Assembly: GCA_024232295.1 (NCBI GenBank)
Contig: JAAEPT010000123.1
Span: forward strand, 1-64,000
Length of the DNA stretch: 64,000 nt
Reading direction: 5' to 3'
Source: Cytophagales bacterium
Lineage (GTDB): Bacteria > Bacteroidota > Bacteroidia > Cytophagales > JAAEPT01
The notes beneath the pieces are model-generated. The model saw only the letters and a list, made by a program, of their open reading frames with translations, did no database searches and had not been told where the DNA came from. This document shows positions 38,078-48,625 of the stretch, in pieces. Within the stretch, counting starts at the first letter, position 1. Every line of letters starts with the position of its first letter. The translations under genes were made by a program, and so were the position numbers.

Positions 38078-38824
38078 TTATTTTCTTATACTTTGAAAAA
38101 GTTGTTCTATTTTCTTTTCATCTTGAAGAGACATTTTGTAATACTGTTTTCCTTCTTCTTTTAATTGATTAGTTCCTGAGTCAATTTTATCATTTGCAAA
38201 CTCTATTAATTTTTTTGTAGCCAAATCAATTCCTAGCAAGGATAAACTTGCTCCAATATTAGAAAGTGTTTCTTGTTGTTGAATATCAAGTCTTTCTTTT
38301 GCAATAATATTTCCTGTATCAACTTTTGTGTCTACCCAATGTAGTGTGTTTCCTATTTTATCGTACTCATTGTTTAAAATTGCCCATTTATAGCAATCAA
38401 TACCTCTGTATTCTGGTAAAATTCCTGGATGAGAGTTTAATACTCCAATTTTTGGAATTGATAAAATATTTTTTCGCACAATACCTGTTTGTGCTAAGAA
38501 TATAATGTCAGGTTGTAATTTTTTTAATGCGTTTTCTGTTTCTTTTGTGTTTGTTCCATTGGTAAATACTACCGATTTTGTGTACAAATTATAATTGAAA
38601 TCCTTGATCTCTAATGGATCTTTACTCAAAATTTCTTTAATAGAAAAAATAATAGCTTGCAAAAAGCCAACTCTTCTTTTTATAAAATTAAATAGTTTGA
38701 CTTTGTAGCTTAATGGTTGTTTTATTGCAACAATAGCTTCTATAGAAATTCCAGCCTTATGAAAATGAGAAATAGTTTGTTTTCCATAATTACTGTTATT
38801 ATTTGTCAGTATAACTAATTTCAT
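38078..38824 (-). CDS. Formyltransferase-family protein (sugar N-formyltransferase candidate)
   Basis: GVLNSHPGILPEYRG (NxHxG motif); HWVDTKVDTGNII. Confidence 0.8.
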   Translation of the reverse strand: MKLVILTNNNSNYGKQTISHFHKAGISIEAIVAIKQPLSYKVKLFNFIKRRVGFLQAIIFSIKEILSKDPLEIKDFNYNLYTKSVVFTNGTNTKETENALKKLQPDIIFLAQTGIVRKNILSIPKIGVLNSHPGILPEYRGIDCYKWAILNNEYDKIGNTLHWVDTKVDTGNIIAKERLDIQQQETLSNIGASLSLLGIDLATKKLIEFANDKIDSGTNQLKEEGKQYYKMSLQDEKKIEQLFQSIRK

Positions 38825-40256
38825 CGATTGAGTTGTTTTTTATTTGGTCTTCTCGTTTTTTCCAGTGTTTTGCAATCTCTAGAGGCGTAGCACTATAGAA
38901 ATCATTTTTTTCTGTTAGTTTTTGTAGTAAGTATTTGTATGCTTCTCCCCAGTTGGGAAAGAATGTTTCATTTAATACTCTTACATGGAAGTCAGCAACA
39001 AATACCCCTTCATATTCATATATTATATCAACTAAATGATCAATATGTTCTTGATAATTATTAAACCTAGCATTTTTAGCATGACCAAATAGGTGATCGT
39101 CCATTAATGTAGGCGGAATTTGTAAAATATTAAAGCTTTGTTGATTCTCTGGATCAAACAAATGCAAAGGTGAACAAATAGAAAGTCTAAACCCTGAATG
39201 TTTTTCAAAACCAAAGGAAGAATCATACATTAGACCAATTTCTTGATGGATAGCAACTGTCTCTGTTGGATTAGCTTGGTTCAAATGCCAATAGTGGTGT
39301 CTATTTCCTAGTATTGGAATATTAAAAACCTCTTCTAATTTATCTTTCTCCCATTGAAATGAATCTACAGATTTGTATGCAAAGAAACTACTATGTAATC
39401 CAACTTCCCAACCGTTTTCGTGTAAATCTTTTGCTGCTTTTTTAAACTTTTTAGTATTGATTTGATAAAATGTATCAGGAGCTGTAAAAAAGTATCTTAT
39501 AAGGTTTCCTTTATATGGACAAACATAAAATGCTGATGTTGTTTTATAGCTTTTTTCTATACTCATCCAATCATCAAATTTCCAAAAACTCTCTTTTCCT
39601 GTCAGTATTTGCGTGATTTTTTTTAGGTTGAGACTTTTATATTGAACAATATATCTAAGAGCTTCAATTGGCTTGATCATTTCAGGATAATCTGTGTCAT
39701 GAGAAAGACCAATAGCAATTTTTTTATTTTCAGGCCATTTAGGAAGAAAAGTAAATTGATTTTTAAAAATAGACTTTATTAAAAGTGCATATTGTTCAAT
39801 AATAGGAGTATGTAATAGATCTTTTTTGTACAAAAAAACTTCTTCAATATTATGACGATCCCATTTGTCTCTTCCTATACCTTTCTCACTAATACCTGTT
39901 AAAAGGAAAAATGTAGTATAAATGATGTCATTTAATATAGTAGATGGTACATTGTTATCAAACTCAAAAATTTTTTCATTCCCATCAAAAGATAGAAACT
40001 TTGTATTAAGTTGTTCTAGTATTTTAACTTTGGAAATATCTATTTGCACATCAGATGTTATCTTTCTGATTATTAAATCTGCACTTTGCTCTGATTCATT
40101 TCCATAATAAATATGAGTATGTTCAGGGCTATTCTCTGATACAAAATGCCAAGAAACCCCAATTGTGGTAAAAATAGTTTGAAAAACATATTTGACCTCA
40201 TTAATAGAGAGAATACTAATAGAGCAGTTTTCTATTTTTATTTTTATTAAATTCAT
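38799..40256 (-). CDS. Polysaccharide deacetylase-like protein
   Basis: KIAIGLSHDTDYPEMI; ENGWEVGLHSSFFAY; GVFVADFHVRVLNE. Confidence 0.7.
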   Translation of the reverse strand: MNLIKIKIENCSISILSINEVKYVFQTIFTTIGVSWHFVSENSPEHTHIYYGNESEQSADLIIRKITSDVQIDISKVKILEQLNTKFLSFDGNEKIFEFDNNVPSTILNDIIYTTFFLLTGISEKGIGRDKWDRHNIEEVFLYKKDLLHTPIIEQYALLIKSIFKNQFTFLPKWPENKKIAIGLSHDTDYPEMIKPIEALRYIVQYKSLNLKKITQILTGKESFWKFDDWMSIEKSYKTTSAFYVCPYKGNLIRYFFTAPDTFYQINTKKFKKAAKDLHENGWEVGLHSSFFAYKSVDSFQWEKDKLEEVFNIPILGNRHHYWHLNQANPTETVAIHQEIGLMYDSSFGFEKHSGFRLSICSPLHLFDPENQQSFNILQIPPTLMDDHLFGHAKNARFNNYQEHIDHLVDIIYEYEGVFVADFHVRVLNETFFPNWGEAYKYLLQKLTEKNDFYSATPLEIAKHWKKREDQIKNNSIDEISYTDK

Positions 40257-40452
40257 GTCCTATCTCAAAATTTAGGAAAGATGGTAAATCAATGCTTTAT
40301 TGTGTGAAAAATAAAATTAAATATATTACAAAAAAGAAATACTTCCTCATTTGCACCTAGAAAAAAGTTTTAGATTTTTCAATATCCTTGTGATTATCTG
40401 ATGAGTAAATTTTATTAAATTGACATTAAATTTATTCTTAACTCTGTAAAAC

Positions 40453-40680
40453 ATGAAAATAAAAAATATAATGAATATTGTTTATTCAATAACTACTGTT
40501 GTTGCTTCTGTATGTTGGTTTTTATTAGGATTAAGCTGTTTTTTAAAAGATTTTTCTGAAATAGGAGAAGTACTTGGTTTTGCTTCAATGTCAATAATTG
40601 TAGGGTGTTTTATTATAGGATGGGCATATATTCTTGTGAAGAAGATAGAAAGGCAAGAGCGAAATAATAAGAACGAATAA
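40453..40680 (+). CDS. Small hypothetical two-TM membrane protein
   Basis: 75-aa ORF with two hydrophobic stretches, opposite strand to neighbours. Confidence 0.5.
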   Translation: MKIKNIMNIVYSITTVVASVCWFLLGLSCFLKDFSEIGEVLGFASMSIIVGCFIIGWAYILVKKIERQERNNKNE

Positions 40681-40690
40681 GTGTATTACT

Positions 40691-41266
40691 TTATTCATAT
40701 GTTTTACCTTTATATGCTTCTTTTTCTTTGATAACTCTACAAGGATTTCCTACCGCAATAGAATTTGAGGGAATATCTTTATTTACAGTAGAGTTGGCTC
40801 CTATAATTACATTGTCTCCAATTGACACTCCTGGCATGACTACCGAATTCATTCCTATCCAAACATTGTTTCCAATTTCAATAGGTTTTACTTTTATCCA
40901 TAGATCATAATCTTCAGGAGCATGATTAGCACTAATAAGACCTACATGTGGCCCAAGTCGTACATTATTACCTACTTTTATACCTCCTTTTCCTTGAATA
41001 TAACACCCAATATTAATACCAATAGGAGAGTTGTTTCCTGTTTGAATGTTTTTGTGATGTAATACTAATGATGTCTTATGAACAGGCCATGGTACATTAC
41101 CGTTTGTTCTGAATATTTTTTGAGGGATAAATTGAAAGAGTAAATGAGCAGGATTGACTCCTTTAGCTTGAGGATAAAACCATCTAAGCCAGAAAAACAA
41201 AAAGTCATATTTTTCTAATAATTGAAAAACTTTAGGAAGTGGAATATACTCTTGTTTTTGTGTCAT
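40691..41266 (-). CDS. Hexapeptide-repeat acyltransferase
   Basis: [50 protein letters not shown]. Confidence 0.9.
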   Translation of the reverse strand: MTQKQEYIPLPKVFQLLEKYDFLFFWLRWFYPQAKGVNPAHLLFQFIPQKIFRTNGNVPWPVHKTSLVLHHKNIQTGNNSPIGINIGCYIQGKGGIKVGNNVRLGPHVGLISANHAPEDYDLWIKVKPIEIGNNVWIGMNSVVMPGVSIGDNVIIGANSTVNKDIPSNSIAVGNPCRVIKEKEAYKGKTYE

Positions 41267-42183
41267 TTTGATTTTTTATTAATGAAGAATAATCCAATTA
41301 ATGCAGGAATAAATATTAAAATAATGCGATATATGATACTACCTAATAATATTAATTGAGTGTTGTAACCCTTAAACAAATATGTGATAAGTGCTTCATC
41401 ACTACCAATTCCATTAAATGTTAAAGGGAATAACCTAGCAAGTGTTAGTATAGGGCTATATCCTATAACATCATTTAAAGAAATATTTATTAATCCCGTA
41501 ATAAAGAAACAATAAAATAACAAAATATAAGTGATCATCCATCCAATTATTGATAAAATGAATGAGCTTATGATTGTTGGTACAGAGAATGTGAAACCAG
41601 AAAGAAAGGTGATTAAGTCAACTTTTTTAACTCTATTGTTAATAGCTTGGATTCCTTTATTAATCATTTTTACTTTTGAAAATGAAGGAAGAAGATGTAC
41701 TAATCCCCATGGAATGCATGAGATAACACCAGCAATTAAAATCCAAATGTTTTGAGTATAATAATAGGCATAAATAGATAAAAAAAACATGCTGGCAATT
41801 GCTACTAGCTTATCATAAATGCTGGCAATAAACATTTGTTCTTTATTTCCTGCTTCTTTGTAGGCAAAATAACTTTTAGCAATATCTCCACTACCTGCTG
41901 GCATTACAATGTTTAAGGTTGTACCAACAAGCAGAAACTTCACCGCAAATGGAAAACTGAGTTTGTTTTTAGAAGATTCTATTTTTTCATTGATAATCAA
42001 CTGCCAACGCCAAGCACGAATAGCAAAAGTAGCTACTACCAATAGAAATATAATTACTCCTTGTATAGGAGTGATTGAAATATTCTCGTAGTTGACCTTT
42101 TTGAAATCAAGAAAAAAAAACAACATAACCAAAATAAGGACACTAAAACCTATTTTGATTGCTGTTTTGAGTTTTGGACTCAT
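41263..42183 (-). CDS. Lysylphosphatidylglycerol synthase TM / UPF0104-like membrane protein
   Basis: Multiple [41 protein letters not shown]. Confidence 0.8.
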   Translation of the reverse strand: MSPKLKTAIKIGFSVLILVMLFFFLDFKKVNYENISITPIQGVIIFLLVVATFAIRAWRWQLIINEKIESSKNKLSFPFAVKFLLVGTTLNIVMPAGSGDIAKSYFAYKEAGNKEQMFIASIYDKLVAIASMFFLSIYAYYYTQNIWILIAGVISCIPWGLVHLLPSFSKVKMINKGIQAINNRVKKVDLITFLSGFTFSVPTIISSFILSIIGWMITYILLFYCFFITGLINISLNDVIGYSPILTLARLFPLTFNGIGSDEALITYLFKGYNTQLILLGSIIYRIILIFIPALIGLFFINKKSK

Positions 42184-42195
42184 AAGGTTTACTTT

Positions 42196-43197
42196 TTATT
42201 TTTCATTAATCATTCGCTGAATTTTGAAGAGTTCTTTCTTCAAAATATTATTCTGAATTCCTAGAAATCCAATACCCATCATTTGTAATCCAGACATGAA
42301 TAAGATGATGATAAAATTGGGAGAGACTAACCTTGACAAGATAGTATTATTGAAAACAGAATTGTCAGCAAAACGAGTATAAAAAAGAATTGATGTTGAT
42401 AAGAATCCTAGTATTGCCAAAAGTAATCCTAAAAGTCCAAAAATAGCAAATGGTTTCTCCTGAACGAAGTATATGATGTGAGCAATGGATTGAGAACGAA
42501 ACTTAAATGTTTTTCTATTTCCTTTGGCTTCACCATCTCTTCTTGTTAATGTACCAGGGATTTCTTTAATTTTAAATCCGTTCGCTAGAACTTTTGATAA
42601 TACTTCTAAGTGAATTTCTTTACCATCTGAGTTCAATTCCAACCCTTTTACAGCATAAGAACGGTAAGCTCTTACAACACATGTCGAAGTATATACTTGT
42701 GGACTATAGGCATAGCGATAAAGAAGGTTTGCCATTTTAGAAACAAATAAACGAAATGGAGCTACACCGATTGTTTTTCCTCCAGGCATATAACAAGAAG
42801 CCAATACAACATCAGTAGTTGGATTTTCTTCTAATGTTTTTAACATTCTACCAATGTGTGCAGCATCATAAGTTAAGTCAAAATCAATAGTAACAATGAT
42901 ATCGCCTTCAGCAGCATCAATTCCTGTACGAATTGCTTTTCCTCTCCCTTGATTTACTGGATATCCAACAACACGTAATTTATCTTCATTAGTAGCTAAT
43001 GCTTTTGCTTTACTCCAAGTATTATCACTACTACCATCATTTACAAAAACGATTTCATAGTTAGAAATATCATGAGAAGCTAATTCTTTTTTTACCTCAA
43101 GTAATGTAGTTTCTAAATTGTCTTCTTCATTAAACATTGGAGCGACAATAGAAACCATCTGTTCTTTAATAGGAGTAAAGTTTTTTGACATGGTCAA
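42196..43197 (-). CDS. Glycosyltransferase family 2 (DPM/GtrB-like) with C-terminal TM
   Basis: VSIVAPMFNEEDNLETTLLEV; GRGKAIRTGIDAAEGDIIVTIDFDLTYD; C-terminal TMs. Confidence 0.88.
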   Translation of the reverse strand: MTMSKNFTPIKEQMVSIVAPMFNEEDNLETTLLEVKKELASHDISNYEIVFVNDGSSDNTWSKAKALATNEDKLRVVGYPVNQGRGKAIRTGIDAAEGDIIVTIDFDLTYDAAHIGRMLKTLEENPTTDVVLASCYMPGGKTIGVAPFRLFVSKMANLLYRYAYSPQVYTSTCVVRAYRSYAVKGLELNSDGKEIHLEVLSKVLANGFKIKEIPGTLTRRDGEAKGNRKTFKFRSQSIAHIIYFVQEKPFAIFGLLGLLLAILGFLSTSILFYTRFADNSVFNNTILSRLVSPNFIIILFMSGLQMMGIGFLGIQNNILKKELFKIQRMINEK

Positions 43198-43215
43198 ATA
43201 TAAAGTAAAAGATTA

Positions 43216-44184
43216 TTATTTTGTTGAGAATGGATGCTTTGCTAGTGGATGTTTTGCTAATGGATGATATTCTCCCACTAATCCAGTAGCCTCTTTATTA
43301 CGAATATCATGGACAATTTCGATAGCTGTTTTAGCTTCTTCTAATCCATAACCATTTCCATTCAAAATATTATCATAACATATTGTATGTAAATCAGTAA
43401 AGCCACCACTAAATTCAATTTCTTTTCCTTCCATTTGAATAGAACGATAAGTACGCATTCCTTTTGCTTTAATTTCGTCAGGAATTAGGTCATAATTAAT
43501 ACTTAAAAACCAACGAACTCTTGCTTTTTCTAACTGTAGGAAACCAGAAGCACGGTCATGTGTATGAACATGTACTATGTTTTCTTTGACTTCACCAAAA
43601 ACCCAAGTAAGCATATCATAAAAATGAACTCCGATATTAGTAGCAATACCACCAGATTTTGATAAGTCACCTTTCCAAGAAGTATAGTACCAATGTCCTC
43701 TTGAAGTAAGGTATGTTAAGTCAACATCATAAATTTTATCCTTTGGTCCTTCTTCAATTTGTTTTTTTAAATCAATGATACTTTGATGGTAACGCAATTG
43801 AAGAATGTTCCAAACTCTATTCCCTGTTTCTTTTTCAATTTCTTGAAGAGCTTCTACATTCCACGGGTTTAACACTAATGGTTTTTCACAAATTACATCA
43901 CTTCCTTGACGTAAGCCAAAGCGAATATGTGCATCATGTAAATAATTAGGAGTACAAATAGAAACATAATCTGTAGGTGTTCCTTCGCGATTCAATTTAT
44001 CTAAGTGACGATCAAAACGCTCAAATTCTGTGAAAAAATCTGCATTAGGAAAGTAACTATCAATAATTCCCACAGAGTCAAAGGTGTCTAAAGCAGCTAC
44101 CAAATCATTGTTGGTGTCTTTTATTGCTTTCATGTGTCGAGGAGCAATGTATCCTGCTGCTCCAATTAATGCAAATTTTTTCAT
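43216..44184 (-). CDS. Gfo/Idh/MocA oxidoreductase, WlbA/WbpB-like
   Basis: KKFALIGAAGYIAPRHMKAI; DVICEKPLVLNPWN; GGIATNIGVHFYDMLTWVFG. Confidence 0.85.
   Translation of the reverse strand: MKKFALIGAAGYIAPRHMKAIKDTNNDLVAALDTFDSVGIIDSYFPNADFFTEFERFDRHLDKLNREGTPTDYVSICTPNYLHDAHIRFGLRQGSDVICEKPLVLNPWNVEALQEIEKETGNRVWNILQLRYHQSIIDLKKQIEEGPKDKIYDVDLTYLTSRGHWYYTSWKGDLSKSGGIATNIGVHFYDMLTWVFGEVKENIVHVHTHDRASGFLQLEKARVRWFLSINYDLIPDEIKAKGMRTYRSIQMEGKEIEFSGGFTDLHTICYDNILNGNGYGLEEAKTAIEIVHDIRNKEATGLVGEYHPLAKHPLAKHPFSTK
43231..43270 (-). repeat. 15-bp tandem repeat encoding HPLAK-type C-terminal tail
   Basis: tggatgctttgctag tggatgttttgctaa tggatgatat; protein end HPLAKHPLAKHPFSTK. Confidence 0.85.
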
Positions 44185-44299
44185 AAGGAATGAGGTCTAA
44201 TAAAAATTTTAGATTAAAACCTACTTTTGTTTGAACAGACAAAAAAACAAAATGTAGTGGACTAATAAAATAAAATTGAAGGAATTTTTAAGAGAGTTT

Positions 44300-45193
44300 C
44301 TACAAAAAGTGACTAGTAATTACTAAATCATAAATTTTATACCTAATTGGCTTTGGTAAGATTTTTAACCAATTAAAATGATCAATACTCCAAACCCAAA
44401 AATTGTTTTTAAATAATTGAAAGACAAGCTTTTTTATTCCTGTTGGTTGTGTAGATGTGCGTTCACTATACTCTTTATATAGTTCTGGTTTTAGCTTTAG
44501 AAGTTTTTGGTGAAATTTTTTATATTCTTTCTGACGTTTTATATAAGATTTACATGTAATAAAATCATCATGCCATGCAAAAGCTTCATGATAATAGTAA
44601 ATGGAAATATTTTCTTTAAAAGCACGAACTCCTAAGTCCCAATCTTCACAATCATTTAAACGAGAATCAAATCCTTCTAATGAATTAAAAGTATTCTTAG
44701 AGATTGCAAGGTTTGCTGCTGTTACAAATAAATTATTTTTGACTAATGGTTCTTTCCATTTTTGTAGATCTATTGTCCACTGTTGACTTAACACAGCTTT
44801 ATATTTTTGGATATCAGAATTCATAATGTTGATATCTTCTCCCAAACCGCCTACGATAACGCTATTAGAGTGTTGCTTATAAAAATGAATATGTTTTTCT
44901 ATGCAGTTTGGAAGTGGACGCATATCATCATCAAAGAAAATTAATAATTCACCTGTTGAATATTTTACACCATCATTTCTGACTTTTCCTCGCCCTTGGT
45001 TTACTTGATTAATTACTTGAAGTTTTTTTAATGAATGTGAATAGTTATCAATAACTTTTTCAGTATTATCAGGAGAACCATCAATCATAATAATTGTTTC
45101 AAAATCTTGAAAGCTTTGTTTTTCAAGTGCTTGAATGATATTCAAGATTTTATTTTTTCCATTATAAGTTGGAATGATAACAGAAACTTGCAT
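44300..45193 (-). CDS. Glycosyltransferase family 2
   Basis: VSVIIPTYNGKNKILNIIQALEKQSF; LIFFDDDMRPLP. Confidence 0.9.
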   Translation of the reverse strand: MQVSVIIPTYNGKNKILNIIQALEKQSFQDFETIIMIDGSPDNTEKVIDNYSHSLKKLQVINQVNQGRGKVRNDGVKYSTGELLIFFDDDMRPLPNCIEKHIHFYKQHSNSVIVGGLGEDINIMNSDIQKYKAVLSQQWTIDLQKWKEPLVKNNLFVTAANLAISKNTFNSLEGFDSRLNDCEDWDLGVRAFKENISIYYYHEAFAWHDDFITCKSYIKRQKEYKKFHQKLLKLKPELYKEYSERTSTQPTGIKKLVFQLFKNNFWVWSIDHFNWLKILPKPIRYKIYDLVITSHFL

Positions 45194-45198
45194 GGAAG

Positions 45199-45999
45199 TT
45201 ATAGGAGTTTATTAATGAATTTAATTAATTTTTGTTCAAAAGAACTATAATATAAATTCATAAAAGTTTTATGATTGTCAATCATCATTCGATTTTTTGG
45301 TGCACCACTTTTTCCCATGAGATGAATAACCTGTGCTTTTGGTTCAAAACCAATTTGATATCCTAGTTTTGAGAATTCCATACACCATTGCATGTCTTCT
45401 CCATACATAAAGAAAATATCTGCTAGTTTTTTTTCTGGAAGTTTTTGTAAAAGGTCAGTAGGAAACATAAAGAAGGTTCCCCAAACCCAATCAGGAAAGG
45501 TAACTTCTTGATGATTGAAAAAGCTTCCCATTAGTAGCTTTCCCCCCTTGTCTTTACCTAATATTTTTTGAACTCTAAAAAGTTCTGCCAAACTATACTT
45601 GATAGAAGGAAAGCGTTGGCAAGTGTGTTGTATTTCTCCATCTTCATATTCTAATGATGATGAAACAACAGCAACATTTCTGTTTTTTTCTAAAAAATCA
45701 TTGGCATACTTTATAGCATTGTTCTTTAGAAGTGTATCACTATTTAGTAATAATATTTTATCTCCTGTAGCTCTTTGAATACCTAAGTTATTTCCTTTTG
45801 CAAACCCTAAATTGGTAGGGCTTGGGACTAATATAATGTTAGGAAATTCTTTAAGAAATAATTTAGGGTCACATTCTGTGGAAGCATTATCAACTAATAT
45901 AATTTCAAAAGAAATATTTTGAGTATGTTCATAAATACTCTCAATACAATTTTTAGTTAATTGAAAAGTATTATAGTTAATAATTATAATTGATACCAT
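45199..45999 (-). CDS. Glycosyltransferase family 2 (rhamnosyltransferase-like)
   Basis: VSIIIINYNTFQLTKNCIESIYEHT; GFAKGNNLGIQRATGDKILLLNSD. Confidence 0.9.
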   Translation of the reverse strand: MVSIIIINYNTFQLTKNCIESIYEHTQNISFEIILVDNASTECDPKLFLKEFPNIILVPSPTNLGFAKGNNLGIQRATGDKILLLNSDTLLKNNAIKYANDFLEKNRNVAVVSSSLEYEDGEIQHTCQRFPSIKYSLAELFRVQKILGKDKGGKLLMGSFFNHQEVTFPDWVWGTFFMFPTDLLQKLPEKKLADIFFMYGEDMQWCMEFSKLGYQIGFEPKAQVIHLMGKSGAPKNRMMIDNHKTFMNLYYSSFEQKLIKFINKLL

Positions 46000-46019
46000 A
46001 ACTAATTATCTAGTAAACA

Positions 46020-46919
46020 CTATTTTAATAAATGCTTAATACGAGCAATGTTTCTATTGTTATGAATTTTAAGTTCTGTTGGAGATAGAGGAAAATTAGG
46101 AATGTAATTGGAGAAAAACTCTTGAACATCTTTTCCTTGGGCATACCCTAATGCTGGCCAAACTTCTGCTTGAGCAGGGTGAAAGTTATGTACATATTGG
46201 TAATTATATTCATCTAAAGACTTCCATAAATTGAAATAGCTTAAGCGAGTTTGTTGAGCATCTAATTCTTCTGCTGAATGCCCCCAGTTATTAATTTTGT
46301 ACCACAAATCATCACTACTTCTTGCCCATGTCTCATGAATAACATAACAATTTGTAAGCACATTGAAATGTCCATTGTGTCTAGCCCTTTCATACTGAGG
46401 TACATTGGACGCAAAAGGGGCGTTTTCTGGGATTTCGTTCTTAAAGTCTACAAATAAAAACCCTTTTTCTGTTTTTTTGATCAAAGGAACCCAACAAGCA
46501 CAAACATTTAATGGTTTTTCGTTTCCTGTAGGGTTAGGGTGTATTTTTTGCAATTCTTTAACAAATGAAGCAAAGTCCAAAAAATACTCATCAGAATCTA
46601 TTTGGATGTGCCAACCACCTTTTCCCATTCGCTCAGCAATTTTGGTACGTTGTAAGTTACCATTTTCTCGAGCATTTAAATTAGGTTGAGAGAAATCATC
46701 TTCATAAATATCTATTTTGTTCTCAGTGTCAAGTTTTTTAACTAATGTGTAAAAAGCATCATTATCAAAATCATATTTATTTCCTTTCCATGACTTTCTG
46801 TTTTTATCAATGGATAAGCAAATGATATCAGATTCTTTGTATATCAAAGGAATAGATGTTTTCAACATTTCCCAGTCATAAGAGACACAAAACCCTACTT
46901 TGATTATATTTTCTTTCAT
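46020..46919 (-). CDS. Putative glycosyltransferase-like protein
   Basis: GGWHIQIDSDEYFLDF (DxD-like) in GT cluster. Confidence 0.55.
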   Translation of the reverse strand: MKENIIKVGFCVSYDWEMLKTSIPLIYKESDIICLSIDKNRKSWKGNKYDFDNDAFYTLVKKLDTENKIDIYEDDFSQPNLNARENGNLQRTKIAERMGKGGWHIQIDSDEYFLDFASFVKELQKIHPNPTGNEKPLNVCACWVPLIKKTEKGFLFVDFKNEIPENAPFASNVPQYERARHNGHFNVLTNCYVIHETWARSSDDLWYKINNWGHSAEELDAQQTRLSYFNLWKSLDEYNYQYVHNFHPAQAEVWPALGYAQGKDVQEFFSNYIPNFPLSPTELKIHNNRNIARIKHLLK

Positions 46920-46935
46920 GAGTAATTTTCTTTGT

Positions 46936-47649
46936 TTACATCATCTGTTCATACCCTTGGTTTGGATATTGAGATTTTCCGGTATATTTTTCTTTTGGAA
47001 AAGGGGCTTGATAATGTGATATATTTGAATTAAAAGGAGAGAAAGCTTTATCTATAGGGGTTAGATTTCCCCAAAAAGCTTCAATTCCATAAAAGTTGTT
47101 AGGTACAGTAGTCATTAGTATTTTTTGACGTAATTCATTTAGGTTAACAGAAACAAATGTACCTCGATACCAATAGTCTGTATACAGAGAAGTGTGATCT
47201 CTTTCTTCATCTGTACCTTGATATTTTCTTAAGTTTACACCATACAAATGGAAGCCTTCTTCAAAAGCTTTTATTGTTAAGTCAAAGCGATCCATTACAA
47301 AGTACTTCATGAATTCTCTCCAATTATTTTCTTTTTCACGGTTAGGTTTAGTAACACCTTTGGAGTGAATATATGTTAAAATATTATAAGAGTCTAAAGA
47401 GCAATACTTGAGGAATTTATTGAAACCAATTGTTTCACCATATTTTGCATTATTTCTTGAGAAAAAGATTTTTTTTGGAGCAAATTTCCACAAGAAAAAT
47501 AGCACAAAAGGTAATTTGTAAATATAACGTAAGTCAAAGGAAACATTAATAATTAAATCATCTTGAGGTCTATTGGTCAATATTTCTTTAGTAACAGAAC
47601 GCCAAGTGTTTTTTAGATATAAGTTGTAGAATACAATACTTTTCATCAT
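46936..47649 (-). CDS. Hypothetical polysaccharide-cluster protein
   Basis: YIHSKGVTKPNREKENNWREFMKYFV; putative transferase by context. Confidence 0.5.
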   Translation of the reverse strand: MMKSIVFYNLYLKNTWRSVTKEILTNRPQDDLIINVSFDLRYIYKLPFVLFFLWKFAPKKIFFSRNNAKYGETIGFNKFLKYCSLDSYNILTYIHSKGVTKPNREKENNWREFMKYFVMDRFDLTIKAFEEGFHLYGVNLRKYQGTDEERDHTSLYTDYWYRGTFVSVNLNELRQKILMTTVPNNFYGIEAFWGNLTPIDKAFSPFNSNISHYQAPFPKEKYTGKSQYPNQGYEQMM

Positions 47650-48602
47650 TTTAAAATATTATATTTTCTCAGAAAAACAATGATAAATGTTTTAACTAAG
47701 GAAATTGTGATATGCTCATACACTTTTTTACACAGTGAGTATAACTCTTTTTTTCTTGACCAATCAAAGGGTGTGACATTAAAATGTGTGTGTGCCCAAC
47801 GATGTAACATTTGATTTGAAAGGTTTTTTCTTTCTTGTAAATTAAGTTGTAGTAATTCTACTAATTGAAATTGAACATCAAAAATTTCTAAAATATTAAG
47901 TCCTCTATTTTTTGTCTTAGTTCTTACATTGTTTGTATGAGTACGAAAGTAGTTATAAGGATTAGGTACATAGCAAATTGAGGATTTGAATGTAAGTTTA
48001 GCCCAAAAAAGCCAATCTCCACATACTTTGTATTTTTCAATAGCAAGATCCTGTGTTGTAACAAGTTTTTTTTTGAAAACACAAGAACTTGCATTTGGTA
48101 TAATATTACGATTTAGGAAATGGTTTTTAACTTCATCGATACCTAAATTACTGTGTTTTTTTTCCCATCTTTGCGAATTTGATACTTGATTAGGGTAAAA
48201 TAACTTTATTTTCTCTCCTTCGGAATCCACAATAACAGAATTACAATAGACAATTCCTAAAGTCGGGTCTTCCTCAAAAGTATCCATACAGGTTTCTAAA
48301 AAATGTTTATCAGAAAAATCATCACTTTCTGCTATCCAAATATATTGTCCTTTTGCTATAGATATCCCTTTATTCCATTGGATAAAAGTGCTTCCACTAT
48401 TTTCTGTATTAATAATTATATGAGAAACTTTTGGATGATTTTGGTATTTGTAAAGTATTTCAGCACTATTATCAGGGGAGCAGTCATCTAATAAAATGAC
48501 CTCAAAATGATCATATGTTTGGTTTAAGACTGATTCAATTCTTTCAGGTAAATAATTTGAGTGATTATAGTTGGGGATAATAACAGATACTATGGGTGTC
48601 AT
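47646..48602 (-). CDS. Glycosyltransferase family 2
   Basis: VSVIIPNYNHSNYLPERIESVLNQTYDHFEVILLDDCSPDNS. Confidence 0.92.
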   Translation of the reverse strand: MTPIVSVIIPNYNHSNYLPERIESVLNQTYDHFEVILLDDCSPDNSAEILYKYQNHPKVSHIIINTENSGSTFIQWNKGISIAKGQYIWIAESDDFSDKHFLETCMDTFEEDPTLGIVYCNSVIVDSEGEKIKLFYPNQVSNSQRWEKKHSNLGIDEVKNHFLNRNIIPNASSCVFKKKLVTTQDLAIEKYKVCGDWLFWAKLTFKSSICYVPNPYNYFRTHTNNVRTKTKNRGLNILEIFDVQFQLVELLQLNLQERKNLSNQMLHRWAHTHFNVTPFDWSRKKELYSLCKKVYEHITISLVKTFIIVFLRKYNILK

Positions 48603-48625
48603 TGTTGACGAGTTTATATGGGTTG

